Assembly: GCF_011007365.1 (NCBI RefSeq) | Contig: NZ_WFKM01000013.1 | Span: 1-64,000, forward strand | Origin: Sphingobacterium sp. xlx-96 | GTDB lineage: Bacteria > Bacteroidota > Bacteroidia > Sphingobacteriales > Sphingobacteriaceae | Length of the DNA stretch: 64,000 bases | Reading direction: 5' to 3' | Part shown: one piece after another, positions 1-9,097 of the stretch | How the letters are laid out: each line of letters begins with the position of its first letter | Position numbering within the stretch: position 1 is the stretch's first letter | The notes under the pieces: model-generated | Database searches by the model: none | What the model saw: only the letters and a program-made list of their open reading frames with translations | Told to the model about the DNA's origin: nothing | Position numbers and translations under genes: made by a program

Positions 1-67
1 GGGTTTTCGAGCGCGCTGTAGGGCTTTCGGGAGCAAAGTGGAGTCTATGATCGTCGGTAGTAAAATA

Positions 68-433
68 ATGCAGGAGAAAAGCTTAAAATGGCTTAAACAA
101 AGAACGTATGGCCGAGGGCCTATGGCAAGTGGGGTGTCTGCAAAGACAAAGCTGGTGCCAGTAGGCGAGCGACCTCTCCACTACGGCCGAGGGGACGAAC
201 AAAGAGGGGTGTGGCTCCCGGGAGCTATCAGCCATAAGCTATCCGCTTGTTTAATAATATTTTGTGTTGTGTTTAGTAGTCCCGCCACAAGCGGGGCGGT
301 CGCTCAGACGCAGCCGGGGTCGGTACTCCAAGGTGAGGTACGCTCGGCTGCCGATGGGGCGATCATCGAAGGGGCGACGGTCACGAACGGCAAAAATACC
401 GTACATACAGATGCAAAAGGCGGCACGTTCTAG
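68..433 (+). pseudogene. 5' fragment of a SusC/RagA-like TonB-dependent receptor
   Basis: The reading frame encodes an N-terminal extension, a hydrophobic export segment (KLSACLIIFCVVFSSPATSG, ending near AVAQT) and then the start of a CarboxypepD_reg-like domain (LQGEVRSAADGAIIEGATV, followed by a TDAKG turn). That order is how SusC/RagA outer-membrane receptors begin, but the frame stops straight after the TDAKG turn, where a normal protein would continue for about 900 residues. No plug or barrel sequence follows in any frame. Composition here is more GC-rich than the following 900 bases, so the break at about 433 looks like a deletion or rearrangement edge. The start at 68 (M-Q-E-K) is one choice; another ATG lies at 122. 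Alternatively it is a decayed domain of another exported protein. Confidence 0.5.
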
Positions 434-1354
434 CCTTTTGTCGTTAATGTGTTCTTGTAGGCTTTGCTGGTGTAGCTTTTACCTTTTAGTCCCATCCTGC
501 TCTATATTGTATCATTACTTTATATTTTCAGTAATAAGATTCTAGTTTAGTGTTGATATCACGAAATAGTTTACATAGAGGCGATGGTTTATCCATTTTT
601 AGAAAGTCAAAAAAACGAAAGATTTTTAAAAGAAATTACAAGGGCTTATTCACGAAAAGTAAGAAGTGTAATCGGCTCGTGCTGGCGTAACGCGGATTAT
701 CTCCTCCGGAGTGATTGGGATTCTATATCCGTGTTGATAAATTTTGTTATGTTAAATAGAGGGTCTTGGAAATGTTTCGGCCCGTTATTGCATTTTTAAG
801 TAGTATTGTGCTTTTTTACGGTATTGGAGCAACTGGGAGAGCGGTTTTAAACCGTTGATCTTTATTTGTAACGATGAAGAGAGGATATCATGCCGAAAGA
901 CTAACGGTAATGCTATTACCAAAGCCGGATAGAGGAGTCGTCACTTTGAGGGGAATCAACAATTATCAATTTTTAAACAGGGGACTATTCACTGCTCCAC
1001 AGGATGTACAATGCCTTAATGTTTAAAGCAGCAGATGTCGTGCAAGGGAGGAATCAAATTTGAGTTTTAAAGTTGGGGTAAGAGAGCGGAGTGGCTAGAT
1101 AAAATTAGTGGAAATAGTCATTTTTTGCCATTGCGAATTTTGCAATAGTTTAAATTCTGTTATTTCTTTAAAGTAAAACAACGTTATTAATCAGTGTTAT
1201 TATTGATTTTATATGATGTTTTAGTATAAGTTAAGTAATACTTTATATACGGTCTTGACTTAAGCTTCCGCTGACCCACTCCGCTCTTGTTTTTGCGACA
1301 GAAGAAGTGGGAAGTTATGCTAGTGAATTAAGAGATGTCGTATAACTTATTCTC
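434..1354. other. Gene-poor, probably degraded stretch
   Basis: About 920 bases with no convincing gene. The longest frame (584-799, +, 71 codons) gives an unrecognised basic protein with no signal peptide or known motif, possibly only the front of a lost gene. A short frame around 930-1026 (RGVVTLRGINNYQF) also matches nothing I recognise. Base composition changes abruptly from GC-rich before 433 to AT-rich after it. A 12-base inverted repeat lies at 1083-1094 and 1276-1287. The most economical reading is the remains of a receptor gene and of whatever replaced its body. Confidence 0.45.
1083..1287. repeat. 12-bp perfect inverted repeat around ~180 bp
   Basis: AGAGCGGAGTGG at 1083-1094 is matched exactly in inverse orientation at 1276-1287. 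The enclosed AT-rich segment has no reading frame of note. The arms are GC-rich against an AT-rich surround, so chance is less likely, but no flanking target duplication is evident. It could be the ends of a small non-autonomous element or one large hairpin. Confidence 0.3.
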
Positions 1355-2548
1355 TCAAATGAAATCAAGTGTTTTGAAGTCTCTGCCCAGTATATCTGGG
1401 GCGCTGCTGTTTAACCATTTATCTAAGATGGTCGCATATACATTTTTAAAGTCTACGCTGTACTGAAGGTCACCACTGCTCAGGTTGGATAGGTCGGGCA
1501 ACGCATTGATAATTCCTTTTTGTCGTAGTGCGCCGCTGATGAAAAACATATTGTTTGCTGTCCCGTGGTCAGTGCCTGCGCTTGCATTTTGGGCGACGCG
1601 ACGACCGAACTCGGAGAAGGTCATAATGAGTGTGTCTTTGAAGCGATTTTCCTTTTTTAAATCCTTGATAAACACTTCTAATCCGGCATTCAGTTCTTTG
1701 AAAAGTTCAGTTTGTCTACCGACTTGTCGTACGTGGGTATCAAAGCTACCCAATGAAACGTAATACACGCTGGTATTGATATCACTTCGGATCAATGAAG
1801 CGATATGTTTGAGATTATTGCCAAATGCGGTCGAGGGATAGTCTGCCGTACTGGGGTTTGTTCTTGATTTTTCTAAGATATAGTTGGTGCTATTGATCGT
1901 GTCTCCCAATATTTTGTACAGATAGTCGGCCATCTCGTGTTCATGATGGTGTACCTGCCCGATATTTTTGTAGAACTGTTCCTGCGATTTTGTATATAGT
2001 TTTCGTGGATCTCGAAAGGTGATACCTTGGTACTGTTCTCCTTTAAGCGCCAGGCTTAAAATGTCGTCGGTCTCGATAAGCTGAACAGGCAGGTCGCAGT
2101 CTTTGCATTGATGGTCCAGATAGCGACCTAGCCAACCTGTTGACAGGTATTCGTCGGGGTTGCTGGCTGTATGCCAGATATCCATACTCCTGAAGTGCGA
2201 ACGGTTGGGCTCGGGATAGCCAACATTGTTGAGCACAGCCAGACACCCTTCGTCATGTAATGTCTTCAATATCGGGAGATGGGGATTGAGCCCCGCATCA
2301 TCGTTTATCCGTAAAGCCTGATTTTTGCCGATAGCTATCGCTGGCCTACTGCTATAGTAAAGGTCATTGGTATAGGGTATAAGGGTGTTTAATCCATCAT
2401 TACCTCCGGTCAGCTGTATGACTATCAATACTTTTTGCCTGCCATCAGGTAGGGTGTTTCCTGCCATGGCATTCAAAAATTTGGGGAGAAATAAGCTTGC
2501 TGAGGCAAGTGCTGTCGTTTGTAAAAACGTTCTTCTTTTGATTAACAT
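1355..2548 (-). CDS. DUF1501 domain protein, Tat-exported
   Basis: A 397-residue protein of the DUF1501 family, which is related to the alkaline phosphatase/sulfatase fold. The N-terminus carries a twin-arginine signal (K-R-R-T-F-L-Q at residues 4-10, then a hydrophobic stretch ending near NAMAG), so it is expected to be folded before export. The family hallmarks QLTGGNDGLNTLIPY (about residue 46) and, near the C-terminus, SEFGRR and GTDHGTANNMFF are present. No enzymatic activity has been settled for the family. The DUF1800 gene lies 12 bases upstream on the same strand; this pairing is widespread in Bacteroidota, Planctomycetota and Proteobacteria and suggests one secreted or cell-surface complex. 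Family call is secure; function is unknown. Confidence 0.93.
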   Translation of the reverse strand: MLIKRRTFLQTTALASASLFLPKFLNAMAGNTLPDGRQKVLIVIQLTGGNDGLNTLIPYTNDLYYSSRPAIAIGKNQALRINDDAGLNPHLPILKTLHDEGCLAVLNNVGYPEPNRSHFRSMDIWHTASNPDEYLSTGWLGRYLDHQCKDCDLPVQLIETDDILSLALKGEQYQGITFRDPRKLYTKSQEQFYKNIGQVHHHEHEMADYLYKILGDTINSTNYILEKSRTNPSTADYPSTAFGNNLKHIASLIRSDINTSVYYVSLGSFDTHVRQVGRQTELFKELNAGLEVFIKDLKKENRFKDTLIMTFSEFGRRVAQNASAGTDHGTANNMFFISGALRQKGIINALPDLSNLSSGDLQYSVDFKNVYATILDKWLNSSAPDILGRDFKTLDFI

Positions 2549-2560
2549 GATGCTTGAGGT

Positions 2561-3958
2561 TTAACAGAGTTGATATTCGGGTAGATTCATCAGGGCCTGT
2601 GCATATTCATTTTTATCACCGCCACTTTTGCGCTGTAACAACGATCGGGTCTCCTGCGGGATTGCTGCCGCACTGATGGATGTGGTAATGGTGGATTCAT
2701 TTTGCTGGGACAACCAGAGATTCCACGCGGGGTTGGAGACAATCCTGCCACGCTGCTGAAGACGTACGATATCATCTGGATTGGATAGACCCATATTGGT
2801 ATCGTCGTCACTTTTGGTTCTTAAATTGGCTGTTACTGCCCCTGCGATAATCTGTGGTAGCTGCAACCGTACCATTAGCGTGCTGCTGTCCAACCAGTTT
2901 TTGCCGGATGGCCAGCCAGCAATACTGGGCGGATTAAATAAAACCTGACCCAACTGCTTTTGGGTCCGATACTGTAATTGTTCTTCTATGGCGGCAACAG
3001 GGGATAATCGCTGCATACCGACCAATAACTCGATCGGGGATTTTACCCGGTTGCCTGTATATTGCGATGCATAAAACCACTCGCTATCAAAGATACTATC
3101 CAATAACTGCCGGATATTATAGTCTTTGCGAAATGCTGCAGCCAACACTTGGACTCTATGTTGGTCTACCGTCTCACTGACAAAATAGCGGTATACCTTT
3201 GTGACAATAAAAACCGGAGTCTGGGGATGGTCTAGGATGATGTCGATTACATCATCGCCATTGAAGCGGCCTGTCTTACCAAGTATCTGCTTAATACCGT
3301 CATCATGCAATCTGCGATGGAATACAAATCTTCCATCTTTGCCAACTCCCCAACCTGTAAACGCTCGGGCCGCTTCCTTGATGTCTTGCTCGGTGTAGTG
3401 GCCGATCCCCATGGTAAAAAGTTCCATGATCTCGCGTGCAAAATTTTCATTGGGTGAGCTTTTTCGATTCTGTTGGTTATTGAGCGAGAGTACCATGGCG
3501 CCTGATTTGCTTACTTCGCTTAAAAGATCACGGAAATTGCCTAAAGCGTTGCGCCTGATACTATTGACGGCGTCCTGTTGTAGAAAACTATTCGGGTGGC
3601 GTATAGCAAAGTGATGATGCCAGAAGAAGCTTACTTTTTCGCCAAGTTGATTGGTGCTGTTTACCATTGAACGTATCCATTGCTGATTAAATTCTTTGAT
3701 ATCCTTGGCGCTTTGTTGCCTTATCTTTCTGTTCCACGCCTCTTTTTCTGCTTTGCTAAGATCTGCGCCTGCACTCTTGTCGTAATTATCCTGGACGAAG
3801 GAACTGGAGGGGCTGATATCGGGTAGGACTGTCAAACTATTGCTTTTTATGTTTTGCCATAATTGTCTAGTAGTCAGTTTGTCTAATTTCTGAATATCTG
3901 AAAGAGCTGGGCCAAAGCCACTACGCCATAGTAGGTGCAGGTTTTTACTTTTCTCCAT
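2561..3958 (-). CDS. DUF1800 domain protein
   Basis: A 465-residue DUF1800 protein. Seen motifs are an N-terminal LLWRSGFGP, the helical KVSFFWHHHF segment around residue 110, and REIMELFTMGIGHY with EAARAFTGWGVG around residues 170-205, which are the usual landmarks of the family. No signal peptide is visible at the chosen start, unlike its DUF1501 partner, so it may be exported with the partner or stay cytoplasmic. It is the first gene of a two-gene operon with DUF1501. The family has no established biochemical role. Confidence 0.92.
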   Translation of the reverse strand: MEKSKNLHLLWRSGFGPALSDIQKLDKLTTRQLWQNIKSNSLTVLPDISPSSSFVQDNYDKSAGADLSKAEKEAWNRKIRQQSAKDIKEFNQQWIRSMVNSTNQLGEKVSFFWHHHFAIRHPNSFLQQDAVNSIRRNALGNFRDLLSEVSKSGAMVLSLNNQQNRKSSPNENFAREIMELFTMGIGHYTEQDIKEAARAFTGWGVGKDGRFVFHRRLHDDGIKQILGKTGRFNGDDVIDIILDHPQTPVFIVTKVYRYFVSETVDQHRVQVLAAAFRKDYNIRQLLDSIFDSEWFYASQYTGNRVKSPIELLVGMQRLSPVAAIEEQLQYRTQKQLGQVLFNPPSIAGWPSGKNWLDSSTLMVRLQLPQIIAGAVTANLRTKSDDDTNMGLSNPDDIVRLQQRGRIVSNPAWNLWLSQQNESTITTSISAAAIPQETRSLLQRKSGGDKNEYAQALMNLPEYQLC

Positions 3959-4224
3959 GATAAGGCCTATTTAAAGTAAGATAATTGCGTGTTACGATTC
4001 TTTAGATATAAATAACAGTAAAAGGTTCAATCTGTTCTAATTTTTTTTACCCAGAACATTGAAAGTTCCCAGGAAGGTCGGGGTAAACTGGTAATGGAGG
4101 AAAACTGCAAAAATCGCTTTTAAAATACCACATAATTATATTGCGCGTAAAGGCTAATTTATGTAGGTTTGATACCGATCACTTATATACACCAAATACA
4201 AACCATATAAACAAACAGAACACG

Positions 4225-5634
4225 ATGACAACTTTCAGAATTGAACATGATTTCTTGGGGGAAAAGGAAATTAGCAACGACTGCTACTATGGGGTGCAGA
4301 CGATGCGCGCCAAAGAGAATTTTGATATTACAGGAATACCGATCGGTAGTGAACCGCTTTTTATTAAAGCCTTTGGTTATGTCAAGAAGGCCGCAGCCTT
4401 GGCCAATAGAGATTTGGGTATCCTGGATCTGAAGAAAGCTGAAGCAATTGCTTATGCCTGTGACCGTCTGATTGCGGGTGAATTTGCCGATCAGTTTGTG
4501 AGCGATCTTATTCAGGGGGGTGCCGGCACCTCTACGAATATGAATGCAAATGAGGTGATCGCCAACCTAGGGCTCGAATACTTAGGCCATAAAAAGGGAG
4601 AGTACCAATACCTCCACCCCAATAACGATGTCAATCTATCCCAAAGTACGAATGACGCCTATCCCTCCGCTTTTCGAATTGCGGTCTATCTTAAGATAGC
4701 TTCATTTTCGCAGGCGCTGGAAGAGCTTCAGATGGCATTCTATTCGAAAGGAAAGGAATTTGAAGGGGTCTTGAAGATGGGGCGTACCCAATTGCAGGAT
4801 GCCGTACCGATGACACTGGGACAGGAATTTAACGCCTTTGCGACGACTTTGGGTGAGGACGTGTTGCGTATACGGGAGGCTTCTCTTTTGATCACGGAGG
4901 TGAATATGGGGGCTACGGCGATCGGTACAGGAGTGAATGCCCCTGAAGGGTACGCACAACTATGTGTCAACTACCTCGCAGAGATCAGTCAGGTGCCGGT
5001 GACGCTCGCGGCAGATCTTATCGAAGCGACTTATGATACAGGAGCTCTGGTACAGCTGAGTGGTACGTTAAAGCGGAATGCTATAAAACTAAGTAAGATA
5101 TGTAATGATCTGCGGTTGCTGAGCAGTGGGCCAAGGTGCGGTCTTAATGAAATTAATCTGCCTGCTATGCAGCCGGGATCGTCGATCATGCCGGGCAAAG
5201 TGAATCCGGTCATCCCTGAATTAATGAATCAGACCTGTTATTACGTAATCGGTGCTGATCTGACAGTGACTATGGCTGCGGAGGCCGGACAACTGCAGCT
5301 TAATGTTATGGAGCCTGTCATGGGGATGGCACTATTCACCTCTTTACAGTACCTGACCAAGGCATGCCGCACACTAAAAGATAAGTGTGTAGTGGGGATC
5401 ACTGCTAATGTGGAGCATAGCAAAAATATGGTAATGCAAAGTATCGGTATCGTGACGCAACTGAACCCGATATTGGGGTATGAGGAGTGTTCGTCTATCG
5501 CTAAGGAGGCTCTTAGCTCGGGCAAGTCTATATACGAAATAGTCGTGATCGAACGGAAATTAATAAGTCAGGCGAAGTGGGAAGAGATCTATTCGATTGA
5601 AAACCTGATCCATCCCAAATTTATTGCCCGATGA
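4225..5634 (+). CDS. aspA: Aspartate ammonia-lyase
   Basis: Catalyses reversible deamination of L-aspartate to fumarate and ammonia in the cytoplasm. The 469-residue protein is close to the usual length. The fumarase/aspartase signature GSSIMPGKVNP starts at residue 318, the serine loop of the superfamily; GAGTSTNMNANEV and GRTQLQDAVPMTLGQEF are the other two conserved regions. The open frame reaches back to 4141, but the ATG at 4225 begins the family's normal N-terminus (MTTFRIEHDFLG) and is preferred. The stop overlaps the start of the downstream C4-dicarboxylate transporter, so lyase and antiporter are co-translated: aspartate in, fumarate or succinate out. Confidence 0.94.
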   Translation: MTTFRIEHDFLGEKEISNDCYYGVQTMRAKENFDITGIPIGSEPLFIKAFGYVKKAAALANRDLGILDLKKAEAIAYACDRLIAGEFADQFVSDLIQGGAGTSTNMNANEVIANLGLEYLGHKKGEYQYLHPNNDVNLSQSTNDAYPSAFRIAVYLKIASFSQALEELQMAFYSKGKEFEGVLKMGRTQLQDAVPMTLGQEFNAFATTLGEDVLRIREASLLITEVNMGATAIGTGVNAPEGYAQLCVNYLAEISQVPVTLAADLIEATYDTGALVQLSGTLKRNAIKLSKICNDLRLLSSGPRCGLNEINLPAMQPGSSIMPGKVNPVIPELMNQTCYYVIGADLTVTMAAEAGQLQLNVMEPVMGMALFTSLQYLTKACRTLKDKCVVGITANVEHSKNMVMQSIGIVTQLNPILGYEECSSIAKEALSSGKSIYEIVVIERKLISQAKWEEIYSIENLIHPKFIAR

Positions 5635-6980
5635 TATTTGTGCAGTTAGCAATCTTACTGGGGATGATATTGATCGGATCCCGGATGAAAGGAATAGGTC
5701 TGGGGGTGATGGGGATGGTCGGTCTATTGATTTTTGTGTTTGTATTTGGTATGACTCCTGCTGAGCCTCCGATCGCGGTACTATTGATTATTCTGGCTAT
5801 AGTGACTACGGCCGCTACTTTGCAGGCTGCAGGTGGACTGGATTATCTGGTTAGTATCGCCGAACGTATCATCCGTAAAAATCCAAGCCGAATAACGTTT
5901 ATTGCGCCGTTTACGACTTATTTTTTATGTCTATTTGCAGGCACCGCCCATATCGTGTATTCGCTGCTGCCTATTATTTCGGAGGTGGCTGCCAAACAGC
6001 GTGTGAGACCCGAGAGGCCACTTTCTGTATCGGTAATAGCATCGCATTTAGCGATCACCGGAAGCCCTATGAGTGCGGCCAGCGCATCTTTGGCTTCTAT
6101 ACTGGCGTATTCATCTGCATCTATTCATATCATGATGATCTGTATACCGGCCGCGATCTGTGGAATATTGGCCAGTATATTAGCGGTATGGAAGAAAGGG
6201 GTAGAACTGGATAGGGATCCCGTATTTTTGGAAAAAATGAAAGATCCTGAGTTTGCGCGCTCAATGGATCCGATGGAAGTTGATGAAGGAAAGAAGGTGC
6301 ATTATGAACCGAAGCCGGGAGCAAAGACAGCGGTAGCTATCTTTGCCTTCGCTATTCTTCTGATTGTGATTTTTGGTGCTTTTCCGGGGTTGGTACCTCA
6401 TGTGGGCGGTAATCCTAGTTTTAGCGTAAATGCAAACGGTAATATCAACCTTACCACACTGATCATGATCATCACGCTATCGGCGTCGGCGATGATCATG
6501 TTGGTCACCAAGACTTCGACTGCCGAGGTAGCGAAGATGAGCCTATTTACATCGATGGCGACAGCTGTCGTATCGATACTCGGGGTGGTGTGGATGAGTG
6601 CTACGTTTATGTTGGCCAATGAGGCGGCGATCGAACATACTTTTAAGGGTATCGTCACAGCGCAGCCTTGGACATTTGCGATAGCATTATTTCTGATGGG
6701 TGCGTTGACATTCAGCCAAGCAGCCACCACACGTACAATCATGCCTATGGGCGTAGCGCTAGGAATCACTAATCCGCACCTACTGGCCATGTTTCCAGCT
6801 GTAAATGGTGACTTTCTACTCCCGGGCTATCCGACTCTGCTGGCAGCCATAGATTTTGATCGAACGGGAACAACCAAAATCGGAAAGTTTGTCGTAAATC
6901 ATAGCTTTATGCTGCCTGGTATAGTGGCCATCGTCGTGACCATACTGGTCGGCTTTGCATTAACGGGGATATTGCTTTAA
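5631..6980 (+). CDS. dcuB: Anaerobic C4-dicarboxylate antiporter, Dcu family
   Basis: A 449-residue, very hydrophobic protein with about 10-12 membrane segments and a hydrophilic loop near residues 190-230. Conserved Dcu features include MIGS-like turns in the first helix, GTAHIVYSLLPIISEVA in the middle and FSQAATTRTIMPMG near the C-terminus. Dcu carriers exchange aspartate, fumarate, malate and succinate across the inner membrane. It overlaps aspA by four bases (ATGA), a classical translational coupling, and the pair probably serves aspartate-to-fumarate metabolism under oxygen limitation. DcuA and DcuB cannot be separated reliably by eye, so the symbol is the less certain part. Confidence 0.9.
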   Translation: MIFVQLAILLGMILIGSRMKGIGLGVMGMVGLLIFVFVFGMTPAEPPIAVLLIILAIVTTAATLQAAGGLDYLVSIAERIIRKNPSRITFIAPFTTYFLCLFAGTAHIVYSLLPIISEVAAKQRVRPERPLSVSVIASHLAITGSPMSAASASLASILAYSSASIHIMMICIPAAICGILASILAVWKKGVELDRDPVFLEKMKDPEFARSMDPMEVDEGKKVHYEPKPGAKTAVAIFAFAILLIVIFGAFPGLVPHVGGNPSFSVNANGNINLTTLIMIITLSASAMIMLVTKTSTAEVAKMSLFTSMATAVVSILGVVWMSATFMLANEAAIEHTFKGIVTAQPWTFAIALFLMGALTFSQAATTRTIMPMGVALGITNPHLLAMFPAVNGDFLLPGYPTLLAAIDFDRTGTTKIGKFVVNHSFMLPGIVAIVVTILVGFALTGILL

Positions 6981-6982
6981 GT

Positions 6983-7012
6983 AGAAAGACCTGCACACCT
7001 GCAGGTCTTTCT
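6983..7012. terminator. Hairpin after the aspA-dcu operon
   Basis: A perfect 13-bp stem (AGAAAGACCTGCA at 6983-6995 and its complement at 7000-7012) with a 4-base loop begins three bases after the antiporter stop codon. The T-run on the plus strand is short, but on either strand this is the obvious transcription stop between the convergent neighbours. Confidence 0.75.
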
Positions 7013-7013
7013 A

Positions 7014-7106
7014 TTACTTGGCCGATTCTCCATTTAAAAACGAGCGAACGAACTCGTCATCCTGGAGATCGGGATAGTCGCGGTGTACGCGGTCAATCTC
7101 TTGCAT
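7014..7106 (-). CDS. Possible small protein after the LuxR gene
   Basis: A 30-codon frame (MQEIDRVHRDYPDLQDDEF...) follows the LuxR regulator on the same strand. The frame is open for another 15 codons upstream (IDRSDFFRNTGASE), reaching into the end of the LuxR gene. Its composition, rich in Asp, Glu, Arg and aromatic residues, looks protein-like, more like the C-terminal tail of a gene than a random frame. It could be a remnant of a longer C-terminus of the regulator after a frameshift, or a small independent protein. No family recognised. Confidence 0.25.
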   Translation of the reverse strand: MQEIDRVHRDYPDLQDDEFVRSFLNGESAK

Positions 7107-7143
7107 TTCACTTGCACCAGTATTACGGAAAAAATCACTACGA

Positions 7144-8403
7144 TCAATCTCCTAAGTCGGTGAACCTAGTTTTATCCTTAAGCAAAGCTGAACGATTGTC
7201 GATGTCCAATATTTCGTAAATAGCTTTTAGATGATACTTAACCGTGTTTTCGGATATAAATAACTCTGTCCCAATTTCTTTATTGGTCTTGCCTTGTCTA
7301 ACGAGTTCAATTACTTCAATTTGTCTGGCCTTTAATTTAGTGTTCTTTAGTTTTTTGCTTATATCGTCTTTTACTTCTTCCGAAGTACGGTTGATATATT
7401 GTTCTAGTCTAATGCGCATCTGATCCATTTCTTTTTCCATCAGGATTCGACGGTGCTTGTTTGATTGATAGAGTTTGAACAGCACAAAAATAAGAGTACA
7501 TAGAAGAATAATAATACAGGAAAATAGCCACATAAGATTTTTCCGGTTTACGATTTCTATCTCATTGCGTTGTTGTAATAGCTCTTTTTCAAGTAGGTTA
7601 AGTTTACCACTTCTATTGGCAGCATCGTATTGACGACGGGCCTCGCTAACGGTTTTTTGCGCCAGATAGGCTTTTTCATACTCTTTATTGGACGTATAAT
7701 AATAGATGATGGTCTCGTACATCATGATTTTATAAATGTCGATATCATACATGTTTGCATATTCAAGTCCCTTTTCAAATGCCGCTAAAGCCTCCTTTTT
7801 AAGGCCCATATTGTTATAAAGCTCTACTTTGACTTTATAGATAATAGGAAGGTGTTTGGGGGATTCTTTCTCCAAAAGCTGGATACAGTCATCGAAGTGT
7901 TGATCAGCCTCTTTATAGTTGCCTTTGTGAAGTTCGAGGTGGCCAAGGATACACTGATAGAATGCGCGGGTCTCTTTTTTGACATATTGAAGATTTTCGG
8001 GCTTTACTTGTTTTAGCAGTTCTAGGTACTCCTTTTCATTCTTAAGGTCAAAATGAATGAGTATGCGCTCAATAATGACCCGGATGTTTAGCTGATCTTC
8101 TTTGTCTGTATTTTTAATTTCCTGAGCGGCCAGCTCTAGATTCTTTAAGGCACCAGAGTAATTATACAGCTGTTTGTAGGTTAGTGATTTTTCTAAGTAT
8201 GCATAATAACGGTCATAAACGGTAGAACGGGGATCACTTATGATTTTTTCTAAAATAAGGATAGACTTTTCGTTTTGATTGTTATCATTTAAGGCTGAAA
8301 TCTCTTCATGCAACTGAAGGGGGTCAATCTGTTGGCAATATGATGTGACGGTAAGAAATAATATTTGTGCTAATAAGAAGATGAATTTTGAATTTGTAAA
8401 CAT
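7144..8403 (-). CDS. Membrane-anchored TPR sensor with LuxR-type HTH
   Basis: A 419-residue one-piece sensor-regulator. From the N-terminus: a signal sequence (MFTNSKFIFLLAQILFL, cleavage near YCQQ), a periplasmic helical region with TPR-like repeats (about residues 25-300), one transmembrane helix (LMWLFSCIIILLCTLIFVLF), a short coiled coil, and a C-terminal LuxR/FixJ helix-turn-helix (RQIEVIELVRQGKTNKEIG followed by ISENTVKYHLKAIYEIL). It should read a periplasmic cue and bind DNA while still in the membrane. The frame is open back to 8544, but the start at 8403 begins the signal peptide and lies just downstream of a good -7 promoter element at 8471-8478. No cognate target is obvious; the neighbouring beta-helix gene is possible. 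Confidence 0.9.
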   Translation of the reverse strand: MFTNSKFIFLLAQILFLTVTSYCQQIDPLQLHEEISALNDNNQNEKSILILEKIISDPRSTVYDRYYAYLEKSLTYKQLYNYSGALKNLELAAQEIKNTDKEDQLNIRVIIERILIHFDLKNEKEYLELLKQVKPENLQYVKKETRAFYQCILGHLELHKGNYKEADQHFDDCIQLLEKESPKHLPIIYKVKVELYNNMGLKKEALAAFEKGLEYANMYDIDIYKIMMYETIIYYYTSNKEYEKAYLAQKTVSEARRQYDAANRSGKLNLLEKELLQQRNEIEIVNRKNLMWLFSCIIILLCTLIFVLFKLYQSNKHRRILMEKEMDQMRIRLEQYINRTSEEVKDDISKKLKNTKLKARQIEVIELVRQGKTNKEIGTELFISENTVKYHLKAIYEILDIDNRSALLKDKTRFTDLGD

Positions 8404-9097
8404 AACTTTCGTCTGCAAATATTGCGTGTAAATGTAATAATCGAATCGTTTGGCCTGCGCAAAATGAATACAAAGGTACGTTTTTTTTATCCTAAGAAGT
8501 ACTCCGGTGTGTTTCTTTTGGGGAATCAAGGTTTCCAAATTCATGTCGGCGATTAGGAGATTATCGGTATATAGACCTTCTTTGGATGTAAAAGTCTCAC
8601 CGATATACTTGATATATAAGGTTTCTTAATTGTTTATAATGCCTTTTCGAGAACCAACACCTTGACGTCAAAAAAAACCTATTATAGCTGTGATAGCCTT
8701 TTTTTCCGATGTCGATTACAAAGAATACGTATGGAGCTGCCCTTGACAAAAGAAACTCTAGAGGTGCTAAAGTAAAAACAACTGAAAAAGGTATGTTTTT
8801 TCTTTCCGGCTTAGTTTCATATGGTTGATAATCAGATTTTTTTGACTTCTTTATTGTAAAACAAGAAGGATGTGGTGTTGAAAAAAAATTAGCGACAAGG
8901 AAATATAGGGTTTCTTTAATCGGTAATAAATTGCTATTTTAGTTTTGTTTTTTAAGCCTGAGTATCTCAGATAGGACTTGAAAATTTGCATAAACTCACC
9001 TTTGAAACTGGGACTATGTGAAAGAAAACTGATTCGGAACTGAATAATAGCGTGAATTGTAATCTGGAAAATATGTGACGCAGGAAGGAGGAATATC
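8404..9097. other. Long gap upstream of the LuxR sensor
   Basis: About 690 bases. It contains the LuxR -7 element at 8471-8478 and a short plus-strand frame at 8709-8828 (39 codons, starting MSITKNTYGAALDKRNSRG) that looks faintly protein-like but matches nothing I recognise. A purine-rich AGGAAGGAGG lies just before the next gene at 9082-9091. Nothing else could be supported on either strand. Confidence 0.45.
8471..8478 (-). promoter_or_regulatory. -7 element of the LuxR sensor gene
   Basis: TACCTTTG on the minus strand matches the Bacteroidota -7 consensus TAnnTTTG at every fixed position. No clear -33 TTG is found at the usual spacing. Transcription from here begins downstream of the most upstream in-frame start and so supports the start codon at 8403. 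Confidence 0.45.

Noticed and set aside
584-799. A 71-codon frame in the degraded region as a real gene.
   Set aside because: No motif, no signal peptide and no clear start context; recorded only within the gap description.
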